From contig NZ_GL622241.1 of NCBI RefSeq assembly GCF_000185365.1, positions 937,612 through 1,001,611 of the forward strand: DNA of 64,000 nucleotides, written 5' to 3'. A program made the position numbers and the translations under genes. Shown piece after piece: positions 8,656 to 14,812 of the stretch. The stretch comes from Enterococcus italicus DSM 15952. Its GTDB lineage: Bacteria > Bacillota > Bacilli > Lactobacillales > Enterococcaceae. The notes beneath the pieces were generated by a model. That model worked only from the letters and a program-made list of their open reading frames with translations, was not told where the DNA came from and did no database searches. The first letter of the stretch is position 1. Each line of letters starts with the position of its first letter.

Positions 8656-9618
8656 ATGAAAAGCAGCAAATCAAAAGTAGCCATCGTGGGTAGTGGGCTA
8701 GTAGGTTCTTCTACGGCATTTAGCCTAATTACGCAAGGGGTATGTGACGAAGTATTGATGATTGATATCAATGAAGAGAAGGCAGCTGGTGAAGTACGCG
8801 ACTTGCGTAACTCGATTCAATATCTGGATCGTAATGTGCACGTCAAGACAGCCACGTATGCGGATTGCCATGATGTAGATATTCTCGTGATTACGGCAGG
8901 CGCACCGCCCAAGCCAGGACAATCCCGTTTAGATACATTGGATATGACTGCCAACATTGCCAAATCAATCGTGGAACCAGTCATGGCTAGTGGGTTTGAT
9001 GGCATCTTTATCGTGGTATCCAATCCAGTCGACATTATGGCATACCTTGTCTATAAATTGTCAGGATTACCCAAGAATCAAGTGATTGGCTCGGGCTCAT
9101 CTGTGGATACGGCTCGATTAACGAATTTTATTGCGGATTTGGTAGATGTGGATCCGCGGAGTGTCTATGCCTATGCGATGGGTGAACATGGCGACTCATT
9201 GATGGTTCCTTGGTCGACAGTGACGATTGCAGGGAAGAAGTTTTTAGACGTTATTCATGACAATCCCGAGATAGTGGGCGATGTCGATCTAGCTGAACTA
9301 GTGACAAAGACGACGCGAGAAGGCTGGGAAATCTATAATCGAAAAGGGACGACGTATTATGGAATCGCATCGGCTTGTGTCGGTATTATTAAGGCGATTC
9401 TCTTTGATGAGAATAAAATTATACCTGTATCAACCCTCCTAGAAGGAGAATACGGAGAGAAAGATATGTTTGCGGGTGTGCCGGTGATCTTAAATCGCCA
9501 AGGAGCAAGCGATATTTTAGAAATTCATATGACTGAAGACGAACAGACCAAATGGCAGGCATCGACTGATGTGATCAAAGAATTTACAAATAAAATTCGT
9601 CATTACTATCAAGAGTAA
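8656..9618 (+). CDS. L-lactate dehydrogenase-like 2-hydroxyacid dehydrogenase with altered specificity loop
   Basis: A 320-residue NAD-dependent LDH/MDH superfamily enzyme with Rossmann motif VAIVGSGLVGSST, NAD adenosine Asp in MIDINEEKA, catalytic Arg and His (SSVDTARLTNF and GEHGDS) and the expected length. It differs from the main LDH at 47.7-48.7 kb. The mobile loop reads AGAPPKPGQSRLD, so the residue matching the pyruvate-specifying Gln102 is Pro. The segment LRNSIQYLDRN replaces the usual LxHAxPF pattern. The substrate may therefore be a bulkier 2-oxoacid such as a branched-chain or aromatic one, as in L-2-hydroxyisocaproate dehydrogenases. A strong terminator follows. Confidence 0.85.
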   Translation: MKSSKSKVAIVGSGLVGSSTAFSLITQGVCDEVLMIDINEEKAAGEVRDLRNSIQYLDRNVHVKTATYADCHDVDILVITAGAPPKPGQSRLDTLDMTANIAKSIVEPVMASGFDGIFIVVSNPVDIMAYLVYKLSGLPKNQVIGSGSSVDTARLTNFIADLVDVDPRSVYAYAMGEHGDSLMVPWSTVTIAGKKFLDVIHDNPEIVGDVDLAELVTKTTREGWEIYNRKGTTYYGIASACVGIIKAILFDENKIIPVSTLLEGEYGEKDMFAGVPVILNRQGASDILEIHMTEDEQTKWQASTDVIKEFTNKIRHYYQE

Positions 9619-9623
9619 AGACT

Positions 9624-9672
9624 CACTCGATCAAATGTGTTCATTTGGTCGAGTGTATTTTTTTTTTTTTTT
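9624..9672 (+). terminator. Intrinsic terminator of the LDH-like gene
   Basis: A 14-bp stem (CACTCGATCAAATG 9624-9637 with CATTTGGTCGAGTG 9642-9655, one G-U pair) and a T-rich tract of about 17 bases. Confidence 0.92.
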
Positions 9673-9688
9673 GTAAAAAAATGTATAT

Positions 9689-9721
9689 CCTAAGAAATTC
9701 CTAAGCTTTTTGTGCTACGAT
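9689..9721 (+). promoter_or_regulatory. Extended -10 promoter with tandem CCTAAG direct repeats
   Basis: CCTAAG occurs at 9689-9694 and 9700-9705, an 11-bp period. The repeats lie 10 bases upstream of an extended -10 (TG-N-TACGAT, -10 hexamer 9716-9721). There is no recognisable -35. A tandem repeat on one DNA face in place of a -35 is typical of response-regulator-activated promoters; this is inference. Confidence 0.5.
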
Positions 9722-9753
9722 ACAAGACAAAAGAAAGACAAGGAGTCAAAAAA

Positions 9754-10194
9754 ATGCGGAAAGTTCCTCCTATTTTGAAACCAATAGCACTATTAACCAT
9801 TTCAATCTTGATCGCGACTGCCACGACAGTCGTCAATAGCTCAAGTTACCGTCAGCCGACGACTACCACCACGACACAAACAACCATTAGTCAGTCTGAA
9901 AGTCGATCAACGACAGAGACGACAGACTCGATGGAATCGACAGAAGAAACAACCAGTGACTCAGCACCGATGACAACAGCAACTACTAGCCAAGATACGA
10001 CGTCACAAACGGACGCAAGTATAAGTGATGATTCGAGTGCATCTAGTTCGTCCAGCTCGTCTAGCTCATCAAGTTCCACAAGTTCGTCGACGACAAGTAC
10101 CTCGAGTGAAAATGATACTACAAATAATGCACGAACCAATCAAGGTGCAGCCGCAGACACAGAAACAACAGAGACGGTAGGTGATCAACAATGA
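9754..10194 (+). CDS. Ser/Thr-rich exported or surface protein
   Basis: About 146 residues. A short basic N-terminus (MRKVPPILK) and one hydrophobic helix (PIALLTISILIATATTVV) act as signal peptide or anchor. The rest is almost entirely Ser, Thr, Glu and Asp in low-complexity order, including a Ser-only run around residues 94-110. No Cys lipobox, LPxTG sorting signal or folded domain is seen. The ATG at 9754 has an AAGGAG site; the longer frame from 9712 starts within the promoter. The next gene overlaps it by 4 bases (ATGA), so the two products are translationally coupled. It is probably a flexible extracytoplasmic tail or stalk, but its function is unknown. Confidence 0.7.
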   Translation: MRKVPPILKPIALLTISILIATATTVVNSSSYRQPTTTTTTQTTISQSESRSTTETTDSMESTEETTSDSAPMTTATTSQDTTSQTDASISDDSSASSSSSSSSSSSSTSSSTTSTSSENDTTNNARTNQGAAADTETTETVGDQQ

Positions 10195-10940
10195 GTGTCA
10201 TACTAGATATTATTAATGGTATCAATAAATTTTTAGGTTATTTAGATATTAGTCCGAAATACTTAAATCGTGGGTACACCATTTTGAGTCTCTTCCCGAC
10301 GTTGTATATTTTACGTATCGTGTACGGTATGTACCAAAATGGCAATTATGTGCAAGGAATTATCTATGCGCTGATTTTTGCTGTATTGATGTATTTTATC
10401 GTGTTAAATGTGTTTTATTATTTTTTAGACAAAAATACTAGATTAGATATCACACAATTGTTTGTCAAATATTTGCCAGATGATGCGTTTAATATTCAGC
10501 AAGAGAAAAAACAGGAACGGGCGATGAAAGCCATCGATACCGAAGAAGTGATGATTGATTTTTATGAAGATTATCAGTTGCATTTGGCGAGTTACATGCA
10601 AGAATTAATTCAGCAAAACGTCATTCCAACGAATGATTTATCAAAAAAAGAAGGCTACTTAGTCGAATGGAATACCATTTATCCGTATTATTTTGTCAAA
10701 GCATACGGACAAGGGGAGTATGAATTGCTGATTGGTAAAACCTATCATGATCTAACACCCATCGGTAAGATTCATTACACCAAAGAAAAGCAATTACAGC
10801 CTGTCGGATTGTATATTGTTGGTGGCGATTTTGTGAAAGATGGTTTTCGCTACCACGAGCCGTATCGCCTAAAATTATTAGCTAAACAAACCAAAACCGA
10901 ACAGATTACTAGAACACAACGACGCTCACAGAAACATTAG
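10191..10940 (+). CDS. Two-helix membrane protein of unknown function
   Basis: A 249-residue protein not recognised beyond a Lactobacillales hypothetical family. The N-terminal 90 residues hold two membrane segments (YTILSLFPTLYILRIVYGMY and IIYALIFAVLMYFIVLNVFYYF). The remaining soluble domain is mixed and rich in Tyr, Lys and Gln. It contains PYYFVKAYGQGEYELLIG, which reads like a small beta domain, and ends in a basic tail (TRTQRRSQKH). The start overlaps the stop of the Ser/Thr-rich gene by ATGA, so the two form a coupled pair. A terminator of the window-wide family follows. Confidence 0.7.
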   Translation: MSVILDIINGINKFLGYLDISPKYLNRGYTILSLFPTLYILRIVYGMYQNGNYVQGIIYALIFAVLMYFIVLNVFYYFLDKNTRLDITQLFVKYLPDDAFNIQQEKKQERAMKAIDTEEVMIDFYEDYQLHLASYMQELIQQNVIPTNDLSKKEGYLVEWNTIYPYYFVKAYGQGEYELLIGKTYHDLTPIGKIHYTKEKQLQPVGLYIVGGDFVKDGFRYHEPYRLKLLAKQTKTEQITRTQRRSQKH

Positions 10941-10971
10941 AGCGCGCGATAGAATTAGCTAGTAAGAAACG

Positions 10972-11022
10972 ACCAAAAAGTCCAAAAGTTTGAGAAATAA
11001 CTTCTGGATTTTTTGGTTTTTT
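10972..11022 (+). terminator. Terminator, member of the repeated terminator family
   Basis: ACCAAAAAGTCCAAAAG (from 10972) pairs with CTTCTGGATTTTTTGGT (11001-11017) and is followed by T residues. The stem and its left flank (GAATTAGCTA near 10952) resemble the hairpins at about 24.86, 38.21, 44.37 and 47.60 kb. Confidence 0.8.
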
Positions 11023-11056
11023 GCGTTTAGCTGCCCAATTTTGTCACAGTTTTTTA

Positions 11057-11085
11057 TTGACAAAGATTGAACCAACTGGTAAAGT
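11057..11085 (+). promoter_or_regulatory. Promoter of the zinc-starvation operon
   Basis: A consensus TTGACA at 11057-11062 and TAAAGT at 11080-11085 with a 17-base spacer. Confidence 0.8.
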
Positions 11086-11095
11086 CTTCCTGTTC

Positions 11096-11116
11096 AAATC
11101 GTAACCATTTCGTTTT
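11096..11116. promoter_or_regulatory. Zur-box-like operator
   Basis: The half-sites AAATCGTAA (11096-11104) and TTTCGTTTT (11108-11116) flank a 3-base centre. They match the Firmicutes Zur palindrome (AAATCGTAA, 3 bases, TTACGATTT) at nearly all positions. The site covers about +4 to +24 of the predicted transcript, where repressor binding would block transcription. Downstream genes (zinc-free ribosomal proteins and AdcA) are classical Zur targets, which supports the call. Confidence 0.8.
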
Positions 11117-11155
11117 AAAGTGGATAAAACGAAACAAATGAAGGGAGTGTCATTT

Positions 11156-11425
11156 ATCGCAAAACGATCAAAACAAGTCAAAGTGACGAAGCAACAACAG
11201 ATGATAGCCAAATATGCTGATCTCAGAGCACAACTAAAAGAAACAAAAGATTACGAAGGGCTAAGGAGGCTACCAAGGAGTGCTAATCCCAATCGCTACC
11301 GCAACCGTGATCCACTAGATGGCCGACCTCGCGGATATATGCGCAAATTTGGTCTGTCGCGTATTCATTTTCGTGAATTAGCTTTACAAGGGAAGATACC
11401 TGGAGTGAAGAAAGCCAGTTGGTGA
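11156..11425 (+). CDS. rpsN: 30S ribosomal protein S14, zinc-independent paralogue, with apparent ATC start
   Basis: The protein is about 89 residues if started at 11156. It lacks the CxxC zinc ribbon of the short S14 form and has the conserved [18 protein letters not shown] and [15 protein letters not shown] core. It replaces zinc-containing S14 in the 30S subunit during zinc limitation. Family members begin M-AKKSK. Here AKRSK is preceded by ATC at 11156-11158, and an AAGGGAG site at 11141-11147 lies 8 bases upstream of that ATC. An in-frame ATG at 11138 overlaps the ribosome site and a GTG at 11120 lies just past the operator; neither has a good site of its own. Either ATC is the start, the N-terminus is extended, or the original ATG has been lost. 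Confidence 0.85.
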   Translation: MAKRSKQVKVTKQQQMIAKYADLRAQLKETKDYEGLRRLPRSANPNRYRNRDPLDGRPRGYMRKFGLSRIHFRELALQGKIPGVKKASW

Positions 11426-11443
11426 GTTAATGGGGGATGCAAA

Positions 11444-11610
11444 ATGGCAGTACCAGCACGTAAAACAAGTAAGGCAAAAAAAGAGCGCGTCGAACGCACC
11501 AAGTCATCAAAGCGCCGAATCTTTCATTTGATTTGGCTTCTGGTGAATACCGAAGAAGCCACCATGTTTCTCTAAAAGGCTATTATAAAGGTCGTCAAGT
11601 AAAGGAGTAA
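11444..11610 (+). pseudogene. rpmF: 50S ribosomal protein L32, zinc-free paralogue, frameshifted at an A run
   Basis: The frame from ATG 11444 begins MAVPARKTSKAKK as L32 should, then diverges and stops at 11573. From the run of seven A at 11476-11482 the next frame reads RARRTHQVIKAPN and then SFDLASGEYRRSH, ending KGYYKGRQVKE at TAA 11608-11610. This is the remainder of a zinc-free L32 with no CxxC. Adding one A would give a normal 55-residue protein. Causes could be a real deletion, a sequencing error in the homopolymer, or slippage. A GGGGG-containing site precedes the ATG. It lies between S14 and L33 paralogues in the Zur-type operon. Confidence 0.85.
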
Positions 11611-11615
11611 AGCCT

Positions 11616-11926
11616 GTGGAAATCATTTATCCTCCATTAATTGGGCAAGGAGTGGCCTTTTTTCATCCTAAGTCTTCCAAAACAATGTCTATGAAAGCAA
11701 AATCGATAAAAGATGGGTCATCGATTTTTATGAAGCAGAGCACCTGACCTTTGCGGAATTTTTAAGGTTATATCCAGTTTTTAGTCAATATGAGGAGACG
11801 GTATTTAAGCAAATCGATGGATTTTGGGAAGTCCCAGTTGATTTTTTAATATGAGAAATGAATTCCCAATCATTTTTGTACGATGAACGACTTCAGATTG
11901 AAGCGTATCTATCAGAACGCACGTAG
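11616..11926 (+). pseudogene. Unrecognised operon member broken by a frameshift and an in-frame TGA
   Basis: A GTG at 11616 has an AAAGGAG site (11601-11607) overlapping the end of the L32 remnant. It encodes VEIIYPPLIGQGVAFFHPK in its own frame. One missing base near 11670-11672 then shifts to a frame reading VFQNNVYESKIDKRWVIDF and on to FWEVPVDFLI. That frame meets TGA near 11853 and continues EMNSQSFLYDERLQIEAYLSERT to TAG at 11926. Repairing one base and the TGA would give a protein of about 104 residues. The family is not recognised. Its position between ribosomal paralogues suggests a zinc-starvation role. It is a decayed gene unless sequence errors explain both lesions. Confidence 0.6.
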
Positions 11927-11941
11927 AGAGGAAGAAACTTA

Positions 11942-12091
11942 ATGAGACAATCAATTATCTTAGAATGTGTGGAGACAGGTGAGCGAATCTATTTAACGAG
12001 TAAAAATAAACGAAACAATCCTGAAAGATTGGCGTTAAAAAAATATTCCCCAAAATTGCGGCGAAGAGCCATTTTTCGTGAAGTGAAATAA
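11942..12091 (+). CDS. rpmG: 50S ribosomal protein L33, zinc-independent paralogue
   Basis: A 49-residue basic protein (begins [20 protein letters not shown]) with the L33 core [20 protein letters not shown]. It has a single Cys and lacks the two CxxC pairs of the zinc-binding form. It substitutes for zinc-loaded L33 when zinc is scarce, freeing zinc from ribosomes. It is intact, starts at ATG 11942 after an AGAGGAAG site, and is 10 bases upstream of the next small gene. It lies in the same operon as the S14 and L32 paralogues and AdcA. Confidence 0.92.
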   Translation: MRQSIILECVETGERIYLTSKNKRNNPERLALKKYSPKLRRRAIFREVK

Positions 12092-12101
12092 GGAGGATTA
12101 T

Positions 12102-12221
12102 ATGGAAAAAACAGATTTAGCCAGCGCGTATCGTCGTTTGAAAAGTCCAAATATCAAAACAAAGAAACGCGCATTAAAAATCATTAAAACATACAAACGA
12201 ACGAAAGCAGGGATTCGTTAG
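12102..12221 (+). CDS. 39-residue basic peptide, putative metal-homeostasis protein
   Basis: An ATG at 12102 after a perfect AAGGAGG site encodes 39 residues (begins MEKTDLASAYRRLKSPN and is then very rich in Lys and Arg, with pI clearly high). The site starts at the stop codon of L33 and the frame ends 14 bases before adcA, so it sits inside the zinc operon. Small proteins of this kind next to zinc-uptake genes are annotated as putative metal homeostasis proteins in Lactobacillales, from memory. It has no Cys or His and so is unlikely to bind zinc. RNA or ribosome binding would fit its composition. Confidence 0.75.
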   Translation: MEKTDLASAYRRLKSPNIKTKKRALKIIKTYKRTKAGIR

Positions 12222-12235
12222 AAAGTGAGAGACTG

Positions 12236-13765
12236 ATGAAAAAAAGTTGGAAATATTTGGGGCTAAGTATGCTAGCACTAGGGATACTAGGAGCATGTGG
12301 TACTGACAACGCTACAAAGAAAACAGAAAAAGCATCGGATAAATTATCTATTGTGACGACATTTTATCCGATGTATGAATTTACCAAACAAATCGTAGGT
12401 GACGAAGCGAATGTGACATTGCTCGTTCCTGCAGGGCAAGAACCGCATGATTATGAGCCATCAGCCAAAGACATCGCCAACATCCAGTCAGCAGATGTCT
12501 TTGTCTATCATAATCCCAACTTGGAGAACTGGGTGACTAAAGCTTCCAAGAGTTGGCAAAAAAATGCACCGCACATCATTGAAGGTACCAAAAATATGGT
12601 CTTATTGCCAGGAACAGAAGAAGAGGAAGGACATTCTGAAAGTGAAGAAGGTCATTCACATGAATTAGATCCGCATACTTGGTTGGCACCGAATTTGGCT
12701 ATGAAGGAAGTCGAATCCATTAAAAATCAATTGGCAAAACTCTATCCGAAAAAGCAAGCTGTCTTTACAGCGAATGCAGAGAACTATTTAACCCAATTAA
12801 CAGCTTTGGATAAAGAGTACCAAACAACGTTGAGTGCTGCGAAGCAAACAAGTTTTGTGACGCAACATGCAGCATTTGGTTACCTAGCACTAGAGTATGG
12901 CTTAACGCAAGTACCAATAGCCGGTTTGTCACCGGAACAAGAACCAAGCCCGACTAGATTAGCAGAGTTAAAAGCATATGTGCAAACCAATGGCCTAAAG
13001 TACATTTACTTTGAAGAAAATGCCAGTGACAAAGTGGCGCGTACGTTGGCCGATGAAGCAAATGTTAAATTATTGGTATTAAATCCACTGGAAAGCTTAA
13101 CGAAAGAACAAATGAAAAACGGTGAGGATTATCTTTCTGTCATGAAAGAAAATCTAACTGCTTTGGAAAAAACCGTTTCCGTTGCCGGTAAATCCGCCCA
13201 GCCTGAAACAACGATGGAATCAAAACACACAGTGGCAAATGGCTATTTTGAAGACAGTGCAGTCAAAGATCGGACCTTGAGTGACTATAGTGGTGATTGG
13301 CAGTCAGTATATCCATTATTGCAAGATGGCACCCTTGATCAAGTGTTTGACTACAAGGCGAAATTAAACAAAGATATGACCACAGAAGAATACAAAGCCT
13401 ATTATGAAACAGGCTATAAGACAGATGTCAATCAAATTATTATCAAAGACAACACGATGGACTTTGTTGTGAATGGGGAGCATCATCGCTATACGTATCA
13501 ATACAAAGGCTACAAAATAGTGACTTATAAAAAAGGCAATCGTGGTGTTCGCTATTTATTTGAAGCGACAGATGCGAATGCCGGCAACTATAAATACGTT
13601 CAATTTAGCGACCATGCTATTGCACCTGTGAAAACAAGCCACTTCCATATTTTCTTTGGTGGCGAAAGCCAAGAAAGCCTGCTCGATGAAATGGATAACT
13701 GGCCAACTTATTATCCAAATAGTCTGTCAAAACTAGAAATTGCTCAAGAAATGATGGCACATTAA
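12236..13765 (+). CDS. adcA: Zinc ABC transporter substrate-binding lipoprotein AdcA with C-terminal ZinT domain
   Basis: A 509-residue lipoprotein with lipobox LGAC near residue 21. The cluster A-I binding domain spans roughly residues 35-310. It has zinc ligands in GQEPHDYEPS, an acidic His-rich loop (GHSESEEGHSHELDPHTW), the His of TQHAAFGYLA and an acidic ligand in the late helices. A ZinT domain spans about 330-509 (GYFEDSAVKDRTLSDYSGDW, then FSDH and TSHFHIFFGG with His ligands). It captures zinc outside the membrane for an AdcBC transporter that is not in this window. It begins 14 bases after the 39-residue gene and closes the Zur-type operon. Confidence 0.95.
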   Translation: MKKSWKYLGLSMLALGILGACGTDNATKKTEKASDKLSIVTTFYPMYEFTKQIVGDEANVTLLVPAGQEPHDYEPSAKDIANIQSADVFVYHNPNLENWVTKASKSWQKNAPHIIEGTKNMVLLPGTEEEEGHSESEEGHSHELDPHTWLAPNLAMKEVESIKNQLAKLYPKKQAVFTANAENYLTQLTALDKEYQTTLSAAKQTSFVTQHAAFGYLALEYGLTQVPIAGLSPEQEPSPTRLAELKAYVQTNGLKYIYFEENASDKVARTLADEANVKLLVLNPLESLTKEQMKNGEDYLSVMKENLTALEKTVSVAGKSAQPETTMESKHTVANGYFEDSAVKDRTLSDYSGDWQSVYPLLQDGTLDQVFDYKAKLNKDMTTEEYKAYYETGYKTDVNQIIIKDNTMDFVVNGEHHRYTYQYKGYKIVTYKKGNRGVRYLFEATDANAGNYKYVQFSDHAIAPVKTSHFHIFFGGESQESLLDEMDNWPTYYPNSLSKLEIAQEMMAH

Positions 13766-13858
13766 GCTAGATGCAGCGACACGAAGCGCTATCCTTTTTG
13801 ACAAAAGCCATGCTACAATACCTACAACACGAGTTTTTGCAAGAAAGAGGTCAAGGCA

Positions 13859-14683
13859 ATGTCGATTATTGATAAATTATTTGTTGATTATGCGAACTTC
13901 TCGACAGTAGAGATGAAGATTGCAGATTATATTATAAAGTCACCCCAAAAAATTCCCAATATGACGATTGCGGAGTTAGCAGAAGAAAGTCAAGTCAGTG
14001 AAGCCTCGATTAGTCGTTTCTGTCGCAAGTTAAAATTAGTTGGGTTTCACGCATTGAAGATTGAGTTGGCGCAAGCGACCTTGCCAGAGACGGATGAAAA
14101 AGGGACGCTAAGTGCGTATCAGCAACGTCTGGCACATATCCAAGCGAATAAATTAGCGGAGGTCGATCAGACTTTCCAACAGCTAGATGAAGCGACAGTT
14201 TCCTTGATTTTAGAAAAGTTTCGTACAGCGCCACGTATTATTTTTTTAGCTTATGGCAATACGATCCCCGTCGCGATGGATGCGGCCTATCGCTTTAACC
14301 AAATAGGGATTGCGGCGAGTGCATTTGATATTTGGGATACGGCTGCGGCCTACTTATTGACGATGACTGAAGATGATTTGGTGGTCATTATTTCTAATTC
14401 AGGCGAGACACGGCCGTTGATTCAGGCGGCTCATTACTGCAAGGAGCAGCACTTGTATCTTATTGCGTTGACGAATAATCGCCAGTCGCCAATTGCGACC
14501 TTGGCAGATTTGCATGTGACGACAGCGACTCGGGAGCGCTTGTTTCAAAAAGATTATTATTTTTCCCGTATTTCAGCGATGTTGGTCATGGAGACGTTCT
14601 TTTTGTTGCTTGCGTTTGAAGACCCTGAACGCCTCGAGCGGATTCGCCGGCATGAACAGATGATTTCTGATAGTAAAATATAA
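13859..14683 (+). CDS. MurR/RpiR-family transcriptional regulator
   Basis: A 274-residue sugar-phosphate-responsive regulator. It has an N-terminal HTH_6 domain (about 1-77: MKIADYIIKSPQKIPNMTIAELAEESQVSEASISRFCRKL, given in pieces) and a C-terminal SIS domain (about 110-250) with FLAYGNTIPVAMDAAYRF and the phosphate-loop-like VVIISNSGETRPLIQAAHYCKE. It lies immediately upstream of an rpiA/oxidoreductase operon whose promoter carries a long inverted repeat, so it is the likely regulator of that operon. A hairpin terminator separates it from the operon. An extended -10 (TGCTACAAT) lies near 13812. Confidence 0.92.
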   Translation: MSIIDKLFVDYANFSTVEMKIADYIIKSPQKIPNMTIAELAEESQVSEASISRFCRKLKLVGFHALKIELAQATLPETDEKGTLSAYQQRLAHIQANKLAEVDQTFQQLDEATVSLILEKFRTAPRIIFLAYGNTIPVAMDAAYRFNQIGIAASAFDIWDTAAAYLLTMTEDDLVVIISNSGETRPLIQAAHYCKEQHLYLIALTNNRQSPIATLADLHVTTATRERLFQKDYYFSRISAMLVMETFFLLLAFEDPERLERIRRHEQMISDSKI

Positions 14684-14689
14684 AAAAGA

Positions 14690-14726
14690 CCGTTTGCCTT
14701 TCATCAATCGAAAAGCAGACGGTTTT
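14690..14726 (+). terminator. Terminator after the RpiR gene
   Basis: GACCGTTTGC near 14689-14698 pairs with GCAGACGGTT near 14715-14724 (one G-U pair) and is followed by TTCTTTT. The T tract runs into the -35 of the next promoter. Confidence 0.75.
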
Positions 14727-14729
14727 CTT

Positions 14730-14758
14730 TTGACGAAATTTAATTTCATAGTTATAAT
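14730..14758 (+). promoter_or_regulatory. Promoter of the rpiA-oxidoreductase operon
   Basis: TTGACG at 14730-14735 and a perfect TATAAT at 14753-14758, 17-base spacer. Confidence 0.85.
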
Positions 14759-14775
14759 TATTATGAAATTAAATT
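14737..14775. promoter_or_regulatory. Inverted-repeat operator, probable RpiR-family binding site
   Basis: AATTTAATTTCATA (14737-14750) and its exact reverse complement TATGAAATTAAATT (14762-14775) flank 11 bases that contain the -10 element. Each arm carries a TGAAATTAAATT-type motif resembling known RpiR/MurR operators. The placement across the promoter predicts repression. Confidence 0.75.
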
Positions 14776-14812
14776 CAAAGGAACCGTTCGTTGGTGAATT
14801 GGAGGAATAGGG

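Noticed and set aside
9891..10139. Minus-strand frame of 82 residues opposite the Ser/Thr-rich gene
   Set aside because: It is a shadow of the Ser-codon repeats (Leu-Asp-Glu-rich mirror) and has no promoter or ribosome site.
11861..11926. A 22-residue frame (MNSQSFLYDERLQIEAYLSERT region) resembling the start of an IS30-type transposase
   Set aside because: It is in the same frame as the upstream broken ORF and separated from it only by a TGA, so it is better read as that gene's C-terminus. No other transposase sequence or inverted ends were seen.
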